Assembly: GCA_933228895.1 (NCBI GenBank)
Contig: OW121855.1
Span: 69,712,698-69,776,697 of the forward strand
Source: Platycnemis pennipes
Taxonomy: Eukaryota > Arthropoda > Insecta > Odonata > Platycnemididae
Reading direction: 5' to 3'
DNA: 64,000 nucleotides
This document shows positions 55,301-64,000 of the stretch, one piece after another. The notes beneath the pieces were generated by a model. The model saw only the letters and a program-made list of their open reading frames with translations, was not told the DNA's origin and did no database searches. A program made the translations under genes and the position numbers. Each line of letters opens with the position of its first letter. Within the stretch, counting starts at the first letter, position 1.

Positions 55301-58300
55301 GGTCGAGAGGATTCGGCCCCTCTGGTACGCCAGTGGAGGAGTTATGGGAACGTGTCACCGTACTCGATTTTAGGGTGCAGTGCGACACTTCTGGTCCACC
55401 GAGATGAGCAATCTGTGGTGCAATATGGTGTGTTGTTGTCCGGATCTAAGAGCTCGCCGCCGTTGGACTCCCAACTTTGGGCGCAACGGCAGGTGAATGA
55501 AAAACCTCTACGATACAGAATCGCATCTCGTGAGGCTTTTCGTCTTCAGCACGACCTATAATTAGCTGGAAAAAGCGCTGCGGAACTCTTAGGCCGATTT
55601 CGGACAGAACTACCCTGGTTGTTGCGGGAAGAAGTCTTTTGAGAGTCGTGGGAAATGTTCCACTTTGAGTTAGCGTTATCCCTCATTCCGAGAATTTTTT
55701 TCCAAAACTCGCATTCATTAGTGTTTTGTGAGATATAGATCTCAAAAAGACAGTCACATTCAGGAGGATAGTATAATCTTAAAAAAGTGGGTTGTGTCAT
55801 TTTTCCAAGTTTTCAGCAGATGATTTATCTCTTATAGAATACCAACAACCCACTAACAACTAGGACAATGTGCATAATATTTTCGAATAATGGGGTGTAT
55901 GAGTTTTGTATGACGTTTATCGATACGAAAAAGTGGGACGTCGCCACATACTTTGCACGCATCGTTGCAACACCTTTTTGCATATCACATTCAAACACAC
56001 TAATCCTTCCCTTGTTCCCGTCATTGCATTGAAAGTAATCTTGTCTACCAGTCAATCCGCTCGGCGCGTAATAATGACTCTTGACGAGTGCATGACTGGC
56101 TTGCGTCAAGGACCCTGTGATAGGGAGAGAATGAGGGATGACATCGAGAGGAATGAGGAAAAAAATGAAGCCATCCACCGTCCCGAATATCATTTCGTTG
56201 CTTGGTTATCGGGAAATTGATAGCCAAGTGTAATGCACACGCCATGAGCCATTTTTGACGTCGCAAGCCTACCTCCTCTTGTGCTGACATATGCCGTCCT
56301 TTTGTTCCCGAAATCATCACCTTTTTTCCGCACGGGAAGGCCCTTAGCATGCATAAATCAATGTAATGAGCGGTAATGGGATCGTCTTTCTTTCGGAGGA
56401 TTCGAAGATTACATCCCGACTGCAACCCGTCATGTTCGACCCAATTCGAAGGCACACACAAAGCCGAGGGGGCCATTACCGATGCCTCGCGCCGCACAGG
56501 CAGATGAGCGGGTCCCCGGCCGTTTCGTGGGGACCACAATGTCGGCAGGAGGGCTACCCCCCCATTGTTGCGCGACTGTCAATTGCCATTCCTGTCTCCA
56601 CTCGCTCCGCGGACACAGCGCCCTCTTCTCCCGCATTCATCCCTCCCCCCACCGCGATGGTACATAAGTGCTCCTCGATTATTTTTTTCGGGGAAGGGAG
56701 GGAGAGAGAATGGGTGTGTTTGAGGTGGGATGGGTGTTGAGTGGGGCCGAAAAGGAAAACGTATTTCCCGCGCGCATTGTGACGTCAAGAGGTAGGGAAG
56801 GACGTAGGTGGTGGGGGTTCGATTTGAGGTACCAGGAATGGAAAAATTGGCGGCACGCGTTTAGTTTTTCGGGGAGGGGGGGGGGGGGCGGGTGTACGTT
56901 GGGGCGAGTCCAAGTAAGAGTGTGGGACACACCTGGCCGTTTTCCCCTCTTAAATAGAGCACTTTTTTCCCTTTATCTTTCCGCCATCTTCCTCTTCCCA
57001 TTCTGCTCGCTACAAGCTCGTGCCTTTACCCTTTTCCACAGGATAAAGGTTCGTGCTCTCGTAAAATATTTACATTGTCCGACCAAGGTGGTACATTGCT
57101 CATAGTGATGTCATTTTACAAGGTTTTATCGCGCCTGAAACATTCCTTATGTACAATCCTTATGTACAATCGCGAACGATGTGTATCCACTTCAGCGAAA
57201 ATTCACTCGTCTACGTACCATAGACGTAATAGCCCCACAAGTAAATTACATGGCCATGTGCAAAATCGGCTTTGCTAGCAAATGGTGACGGATTGACTGG
57301 CCTGAGCATGAGGGTCATTACTGAGCTCAAGGGTATTACTACGTGATTGGACAAGCTGCCTTACCCATACCAGGTGATCGCCAAAGATTAACAGGGTATG
57401 CTTCCCTCCTAAAATATTGCGATAAGCATAAATTGCTGAGAGAACATGACTTCGGCGATAGCTTTTGTGGTACGAGTATATTTGAATATTCACTTAAGTA
57501 GTGATCCAGTTTTAAGTGACCATAATCTATGGATGTACTTCCCTTCTTCATTAAATGAATTATATCTGGTATAGGCGATAAAAATTTTTGAAGTTTGATG
57601 TGATTTCCATGGCAGCATTAATAAAGTACAAATACCAGGGTGCAGCTTATCGTCGTGAATTCATTTCATTCAGTACCTCTCAATTTGTGTATATCTGTTG
57701 CATTGTGAAAATGAATACTTTTAACGAACGAAAGAGAAAAAAGATGCGTCAATCTTTTTAAGTATTTTCAGAATTGTAGACTTTTACCTCACATTAACGA
57801 TGTTCTCGCTTATCAAAGTAAGATAGTTATAAAGGTCCTAGCGGGGCCACCCGATACAGGAGATTTATCCAAACTCCCTATACTCTTGGGAAACCTTTTC
57901 GTGCCTTACTTGGCCGTTTATAGTCTTCGAGGCCACTTTTCAGATTTCCTCCAACGTTTCAAGCTGCCATCGAGCGATCTCCTCCTCCCCTCCATCCCAC
58001 CGCACTTCACCTGCGATGCTTTTGATTTTAAAGTTTTCCTCTGCCCCCTTCTACCTTGCCGAAACTCTTCCTCCTCCTGCAACCCATCATCCCTCTCCCT
58101 CTTTCATCCCCCTTCCCCACGGCACTTCGCGGACGCTAATTACGGTAATGGGTATCGAATGATGTTATCGAATCTCCTTTGTGACGAACGCCGCTGTTAT
58201 ATCCCTCCCTCCTCCCATCATCCCACACCCTCGACCTCTCTGCGTTAAGACATCACCCCATTCCATCCGTCTATCACATATATTTCTCTGCGGCACATCT

Positions 58301-59007
58301 TACCTCCCCCCGCTCCTCGAGGTTTTCAAAAACCTCGAAGCTGACGTTATTGTTTTCCGTCCCTCCCTCTCGCCTACCTACCTCCTTCCCTTCGCCTCCA
58401 GTTCTTTATTCCCCGGTTATTTTCGTGTGGGGGTGTGGAAAAAAGAGCGCAGGCCGGCCTCGGGGGATTCATCAGTCTTCTCGCCTCCTTCTCTCCCGAT
58501 GCGCTATTACCAACTCCCGGACCATTTTCTCCCATCCTCTTTGAGAAGTGGAGCGGGGCTCGTGGTGAGTCGGGTATTCTTGGATGTTAACCCCTTCCTC
58601 GCTCGGACCGGATTGTTGGAAGGAGATTGGGATGGTCTCACGACGACCGCGCCTGCGGGAAGGGGTCGAAGGAAGGGTTTTTGCGCCCTTATTCGTCCTA
58701 CGACTCCCACCGAGTGAACTTCGAGTCGGTATTGGATTTATAAACTTCTGCTGGGCTCGTTTTAGCCGAAAAGTAACATTTACATTGGGTAAAACCTTGA
58801 TTACCCGGTCTCCGTAAAGTATAGAATACTCTGGATGAAGCTACAATTGGAATAATCGGGGATGGGTCCAATACGTGTTCTCATAGCACCAACTCAAAAA
58901 GTTCGTTAATATGCTCCAAAATGATTAAAAAATACGGATTATGTGTAACACTGTATTGTACAACAACTAGCTCGTTTAAGCCTTTCGGAATTCACCGGGA
59001 AGTAGAA
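52331..59007. other. Unique non-coding DNA with several GC-rich blocks
   Basis: GC-rich blocks lie at about 52600-53500, 54190-55240, 56430-56950 (13-base G run at 56876-56888) and 57950-58720 (pyrimidine-rich on the plus strand). Perfect CREs (TGACGTCA) are at 55095-55102 and 56780-56787. A 13-bp tandem duplication of CCTTATGTACAAT lies at 57145-57170. Open frames up to 178 codons (58181-58717) or 164 codons (56045-56539 minus) show no recognisable domain or splice support. No repeat family was recognised in this 6.7 kb. Confidence 0.4.
55095..55102. promoter_or_regulatory. Palindromic CRE
   Basis: TGACGTCA embedded in TATGACGTCATGC, the same 13 bp that surround the CRE at 4991-4998. It lies in a GC-rich segment. 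It is a potential CREB/ATF-type bZIP site; no adjacent gene is identified. Confidence 0.35.
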
Positions 59008-59090
59008 CGCCTTGGTAGCTCACCTTGCTAAAGAGCAGGAATACGGGGAATGTGGTTTCAAATCCTAGTCAAGATGTTTTTTTTTCTGTG
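59008..59090 (+). mobile_element. tRNA-derived SINE head or tRNA pseudogene
   Basis: CGCCTTGGTAGCTCACCTTG (A-box region TGGTAGCTCACC) is followed at tRNA-like distance by TGGTTTCAAATCCTAG (B box, 59052-59067) and a run of nine T near 59077-59085, which would end Pol III transcription. No cloverleaf with a convincing acceptor stem is visible, so it is not a functional tRNA gene. Confidence 0.5.
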
Positions 59091-60882
59091 GACATTTTTA
59101 CTGTTGTGCATGTCTACGAATAACTTCGCGAAGATTTTTGCTGTTAGTTTGGTAAACTTGAATCACTTAAAATAACTTCTCATTATTATTTAATGCAGGT
59201 AATTGAACGTGGAGCATTCTTTTCCTTTCTCATTTGAAAGAGAGCATTTTATCATTTATGAATTCGTTATATGTTGAGGAAATTTGGCCGTTTGAACCGT
59301 GGATTGTCAACAGTAGAATTATGTTTTGAGATGTTCAACTTTTTTTAAGGTTTTTTTGCATAGGCTAAGCCAAGTGAATCCTAGACTTAACCCCAGGACT
59401 AACTTTTGAGGTTGACTTTATGTATTTTGGGAGGAAAGGAAGTTGTTGCATGAGGAGGCATCTTTGAGGGCGTGACTGTAGAAGGCTGACTCTTGAAAAA
59501 ATGTGAGTGGTAGGACTGGAAGAGACAACTCTGTATAGGCTGAAGACTTATGTTGAACTGATGAGGAGGGTACCGTGAGGAAAGAAGCGTTCAAAACAGG
59601 CAAAGGAGAGTAGAATTGGTCCATGAAAACTAACCTGGCCGGTAGAACACCTCTTAACTTTGAGACTATCTTCGAGGCATGTACTCGTAGGACGTACTTG
59701 AGATCCTAACTTTGTTGAAGATGACATCGACCTCATAAATGCGTTTTAATTCCTGGCAAAGGCAGCGCTCTACAGGTTAAGTAAGGCCGTGTCACGGCAT
59801 CTTCCTCCATAGTTCAGACCGTCCTGACTTAATCCGCCCTTATATCGCGTGCATGGCCCGCTTATTAAGCCCAGGGTGTACGGGGAAAACTATGTCAAAT
59901 AGCATTTTGGGACGTGGGAAACGGTAAAGTTGCCCTCTGAGCCTTCGTTCAAGTGAGATCCCGTATCAACCCGGTGGAGAGAACATGGAAGTATCTCGGG
60001 AGTAATATGGTTTCTGCTCCCATGTATCTACGTCGTGTTGTGGGAAGTATGGTAGATTCCTGCCGCTATCCCCGCTGGCTCTCATGACGAAATTTCTGGC
60101 GCTCCGCGCGGGTCAAGCATCAATTTCCGCGCAATTTCTGAGGTCGCGTCCGTCATCACGGGTCCCCTTAATTCATGTTTAGGCCCTCTCTTTGAGAGGA
60201 AGCCTTTGGTGCATGAAGTGTGCGGCGAACGAGGGAGCTGAAAATGAGTTCTCGGCGAACAGGGCCCGTTCCATCCACCATTTTCTTTATTTTTTTTGCC
60301 CCATTTTGCCCTCACCCTCCGCCTTTTCTCTCGCTAAAAACCCTCATCGCCACATTTTTATCGCCGGAATTGTGTTCCCTTACTCTCGCTGTAGGGGAGA
60401 CAAGGTTATACGAATTTCCATCACATGGAGTGGGGCAAATATGAAGACTCCACAGGGAGGCTTGTCGGAATCAGTCGATACTTCGCACCTGTAGTGTGTG
60501 TGTTTTCGTGCTTCAACAAATTCTTTCTCTTTTGTTTGCTAGGCACAAAATTTGGTTACTTAAGAAAATATGCATACCTTATTTATCCACAGTTAGAATG
60601 TAGGTGTAGCGAAAACTCCTTGCTACAGTACCAAGGAAAGAATAAAATATATAATTAGGATCATTTAGGGAATAATAAGTTTGTCATTTGATACCTACTA
60701 GCCTTTTCCATTTTATCTTCATCATTCTTATGTAGCACCACATTCTGAAATCATCCAGTCTTGATTTACCTGCTGGTATTATTGTCCGACTCGTACGCTA
60801 CCATACGAATTCGTATTTACAGCTGCAAAATAGTTTCTTCTTCCATTAGAATGCCTATCTCACCAAATTTGACCGGTTGAAA
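59091..60882. other. Unique non-coding DNA
   Basis: No gene or repeat recognised; short frames at 59418-59736 (minus) and 60082-60658 show no known domain. Confidence 0.4.
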
Positions 60883-61104
60883 AATTTGACTGGCCTCAGA
60901 ACAGAAGTTCAACGCATGCATACATATCAGATTGAAAAGAACAATTATTAAACACTAGACGTTTCTAGACACTTAACACTTTAATTACGCGCTGTGTAAT
61001 CCGGATTATCATGCCCAGTTAAAATCAGAACCACAAAATTATTGGGAAAAAACTTCGGAGGGGGGGCTAAAGCCCCAGAAGCACCACCCCTGGCTACGTG
61101 CCTG
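60883..61104 (+). repeat. Repeat family C, partial copy (right end)
   Basis: 222 bp that align with 61717-61938: AATTTGAC, ACATATCAGATTGAAAAGAA, GATTATCATGCCCAGTTAAA and a terminal CCCTGGCTACGTGCCTG. The left end of the element is missing. It is the right half of the MITE-like element described at 61503-61938. Confidence 0.75.
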
Positions 61105-61502
61105 TACTCTGGTAGCAATTTACTCTTTCAACTCTTCAAATTTTTGTTACCCAAGTTTAACTAGGTCTTTTCCACGTCATTCGTACTGCACACCAATACC
61201 TTATTTCTCTTTGTAGTGACCCTCAATTAATATTTGTCAATGTCTTGTCTATGTTTTTTAAAAGTCCTACTTTGTTTCTACAAGTTCAATTGCGTTTATT
61301 AGGAAGGATGACTCAGAAAAATGCACACAGTGCATCGACGTCCTCCCATCAAAGGCCAAAGGTTACGATATTGGTCTTTGTCTCCAGTTCTTTTGATAGT
61401 TTTATTTAACTTCATGTGCTCCCTGCCATTAACCCTGGCGGTGGCTTGCAATATATTTTGTAATTTCTCCAATTATTTAAGTGTGTGTGTTTCTTGGCCG
61501 TC
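61105..61502. other. AT-rich non-coding DNA
   Basis: Nothing recognised between the two family C copies except the start of a 141-codon open frame (61321-61746) that runs into the repeat and has no known domain. Confidence 0.35.
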
Positions 61503-61938
61503 CAGGCACGTAGCCAGAAATTTGCTTCGGAGGGGGTGGGGGGGGCTTAGTCTAGTGCAGCTTAAATTGAAACAAATCAGCCTTGACCGTTCGGAGCCGA
61601 CATGTTATAGATCTCTGCCCTTAATTTTCAGTGTTTGGTATTTAATTTCACAGTGCCCATTCCTATCTCTTCTCCCTGGAAAAAACGTTCACTGCTTACC
61701 TTGTTATGAAGCAGTTAATTTGACCGGCCCCAAATCAGAAGTTTAAAAACATACATACATATCAGATTGAAAAGAATAACCATTTAACCACACACATGCA
61801 TCAAACTAGTGATCACGTTTCAAGGCACTTAACTCTTGAGTTAAATATAGTGTAATTCTGATTATCATGCCCAGTTAAAATAGAGCAATTCGGGGGTGGC
61901 TGAAACCTCAGAAGCAGCCCCCCCTGGCGGCGTGCCTG
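61503..61938. mobile_element. MITE-like element (family C), 436 bp
   Basis: The left end CAGGCACGTAGCCAG and the right end CTGGCGGCGTGCCTG are inverted repeats matching at 13 of 15 positions; the nearby copy at 61104 has the unmutated end CTGGCTACGTGCCTG. G-rich tracts follow the left end and C-rich tracts precede the right end. The CAGG start and short inverted repeats resemble non-autonomous hAT elements, but no 8-bp target duplication is visible (flanks TGGCCGTC and CATCAAGC), so superfamily and exact ends are unsure. It has no coding capacity. Confidence 0.55.
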
Positions 61939-62820
61939 CATCAAGCTAAACTGGGAATATTTTTTATCTAATACCTACTTAATAAAGGTTGTGATTGAGA
62001 ATGGATATTAGTACTAATTCCCCCCTGCCGCACACCCTCGAGATGGGATGTAGGGTATTCAGTAGATAGAGAAGGATTTTTAATGTATGATGGAATGTAT
62101 CGCTTGCACAATCCATGCGGAACTTCCCTCACTCCTCCCTACCATCTTCATTCTCTCCTCTCCCCACCCATTCCTTCGCGTTCCCCATTTTTCCGTTCCT
62201 CCTCGAGAGTATTGTTTCCGAAATTTTGGATCCGGGGGCCCCGCTATCCCGCAGACCGCCTCCGTCTGTCAGCGCTTCCCACGGCTCCCTTTTCCCACGA
62301 TCCGCGCGCCTCCCCCGGACACTTTCGGCCCCACGAGAAGAAGAATAAAAGTCGTAACGAGTAGAGAATCGCGATCCAGTTTCTCGCATTGCTTGCCTCC
62401 GCGCCGAGTGTCCGAGAATTTCGCTTTCGGTCGTGTCTTATTTAATTGGGGCATGTGGGCGATAAAGGGCGTCGGGCGCCACTTGAGGAGTAGGCCTCGG
62501 TCCTCGTCAGGCACGGTCGATGGTGGTTATCTACTATCGCTCCGTTTGTTTCACAGATTGTAATCGTGAGCGTGTTTGTTTCTTATCGGGCCACGGTTCA
62601 AATATCCCGTTCTGTCACACTTTACAGATCGGTCTGAATCAGTTTTCCCCCTCATGAATTCTCATGATGAATTATTCCCGATTTTTTTACTCTGATATCC
62701 TGGTTAAACGTATTCAATATTTATGTGTTCCGTCTGAACGCAGTGATAATTAGTATGAGCAACATTCGCCTGTGATGTGAATTAGTTGTAAACTAATGCT
62801 TTTGCCTGAACGAATCTGGA
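61939..62820. other. Non-coding DNA with GC-rich block at about 62120-62530
   Basis: Overlapping frames up to 158 codons on both strands over the GC-rich part have no recognisable domain. The rest is AT-rich. Confidence 0.4.
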
Positions 62821-63157
62821 TATCGTGTTGGTTGGTTGGCTAGAGTACTGGTCTTCCATCCTGAGGGCCCGGGTTCTATTCCCGGTAGTGGCGAATTTTT
62901 CAGTGGCAAACCGTTCCCTACTTGAGTGCCTTGTGGAGGGCACTTCAGATTCAGTACTCCGTCCGTCGGATGGGACGTTAAGCCATGGTCCCCTTGGCGC
63001 CTGTCGTTAAGAGTAGGCTAATGCTGACGCCGGATTTCTCTCAATTATTCCTCCATTCCCTGAAAGCTCATACCATTACCCAATTACCCAACTAATCTAA
63101 TTGGCGCAAATGACCTGTCGGTAGCCTCCCCTGAATAACTCACTTACTAACTTAATG
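62821..63157 (+). mobile_element. SINE family A, full length
   Basis: The best plus-strand copy. It has an A box (TTGGCTAGAGTACTGG), a B box (GGGTTCTATTCCCGG, one mismatch to GGTTCGANNCC), CAGTACTCCGTCCGTCGGAT, GGGACGTTAAGCC, CGTTAAGAGTAGGCTAATGC, GGCGCAAATGACC and a GCCTCCCCTGAATAACTCAC end. An imperfect ATCTGG-containing flank (62814-62819 and 63159-63164) may be the remnant of the target duplication. Confidence 0.85.
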
Positions 63158-63521
63158 TATCTGGTAGATTCTTTAGTGCCGACGTAGGATAATATGGTGC
63201 AATAGATTTTAGGGAGCCATACCACCCAAATACCAGAGTAAGAATGTAACATATAATGTTCGATTCTTTTTCTTATTTAGTAATTTTTCAATGCCTAAAA
63301 CACCTTTTTAAGGTGCATTTTTTGTTTAACCTCGACCTTATTTCAAATCGATAAATGATTGATTATTTTTATTAGAAATTGTGGTTATGAGCATGAAATA
63401 GAATTTGTTAATCGCTCGATGACAACGATGTTGCCATGCGATACGCAATTCTCTTAGATGTCCTCGCGACTGCTAAAAGTAGTCTCAAGCGTAATTTACT
63501 CGAGTATGGCGTCCTGACGTG
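63158..63521. other. AT-rich non-coding DNA
   Basis: Nothing recognised. Confidence 0.4.
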
Positions 63522-63600
63522 ATGATCAGGTTGGGATCTCGTCTACCTCGTAACCCAAAGGCTGCGGGCTCGAATCCCGTCTCTTTCGTTTCAGTCTTGA
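63522..63600 (+). mobile_element. tRNA-derived SINE head
   Basis: A B box GGGCTCGAATCCCG (63566-63579) is preceded by CAGGTTGGGATCTCGTC at tRNA-like spacing. A TTGAGATTAAG body begins after it. The full length cannot be delimited from one copy. Confidence 0.45.
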
Positions 63601-64000
63601 GATTAAGTTTGGGTTAGATTGTGCATTATTACCGCTGAAGTTGAGGTGCCCAAAAATCTGATTCATGCTGCACAGTTCGAGTGCGGCGGTTCGGACACCA
63701 CGCCTTATTATAATTTCGGATCAAATGCCTCCATTCCCCCCACTCGTCTCTCGAGTTGGGCTTTCCTATCACAAACCCGTCGAGGGAATTTCTTTACCTT
63801 CCCGAAATCAGGACGTGGGGTGGGGATTTATTACTCCATGGGGGTGGGGTGGGGGTGAAAGAGAAGGAGAGAGTGGGTGGGAGTGGTGGAAAAGTCGGAA
63901 ACACCAATTCCCAAAAGGAAGAGGAAATTCACAAGTGGAAATCAAGCAAGCGTGGAGTAGATAAAGTGAAGGGGAGGGGGTGGGTGTGGAGGGCAGCACA
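63601..64000. other. Non-coding DNA, G-rich toward the end
   Basis: From 63810 the plus strand is G-rich, with GGGGGTGGGGTGGGGG at about 63840-63856 (G-quadruplex potential). Opposing frames here have no known domain. The window ends within this block. Confidence 0.4.

Noticed and set aside
56045..56539. 164-codon minus-strand frame of fairly ordinary composition
   Set aside because: No family recognised, overlapping frames on the other strand, no splice or promoter support; kept only as a low-priority candidate for a protein search.
1..64000. CRISPR arrays, prokaryotic operons, prophage or insertion sequences
   Set aside because: No regularly spaced direct repeats, no coding-dense strand organisation and no bacterial genes are present; the content is typical of a metazoan genome.

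Overview
This window looks like nuclear DNA from an animal, most likely an arthropod and probably an insect. I cannot name the species. It has no prokaryotic gene organisation: no open reading frame is long, conserved and non-repetitive enough to call a gene with confidence. What can be recognised is a dense layer of eukaryotic transposable-element relics: tRNA-derived SINEs with Pol III B boxes, 5'-truncated non-LTR retrotransposons (LINEs), hAT-like MITEs, and a fragment carrying a Penelope-type hammerhead ribozyme core. Between these lie AT-rich unique sequence and short GC-rich, CpG-containing blocks with homopurine or homopyrimidine tracts.

Layout. 0-4.5 kb: AT-rich unique DNA with three or four tRNA-like SINE heads, one (4161-4249) with a perfect 11-bp target-site duplication. 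4.6-5.7 kb: GC-rich block with a perfect CRE, an RFX-like X-box and a TATA-like motif, the best promoter-like cluster seen. 5.8-13.7 kb: SINE family A copies, LINE 3' ends, a SINE interrupted by a hammerhead-bearing fragment, and a 410-bp hAT-like MITE with a perfect 8-bp duplication. 13.8-31 kb: mostly unique DNA with GC-rich blocks, a second hAT-like MITE (20486-20749) and LINE relics at about 16.9, 24.2, 25.1 and 30 kb. 31-47 kb: many family A SINEs, a LINE copy with readable reverse-transcriptase C-terminus (42480-43382), and two CTCF-like sites. 47-60 kb: mostly unique DNA, a LINE relic near 52 kb and several strongly strand-asymmetric G- or C-rich blocks. 60.8-64 kb: a MITE-like element with a second partial copy, a near full-length family A SINE and a last tRNA-like SINE.

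How it fits together. There is no operon or pathway here. All ten LINE relics I could orient lie on the minus strand, whereas SINEs occur on both strands. One explanation is that the window lies inside a large intron of a plus-strand gene, but this is inference. No exon was identified with confidence; three weak candidates are listed. I did not find a new multi-gene system. The most interesting local object is the hammerhead-core element nested in a SINE at 12.45-12.99 kb.
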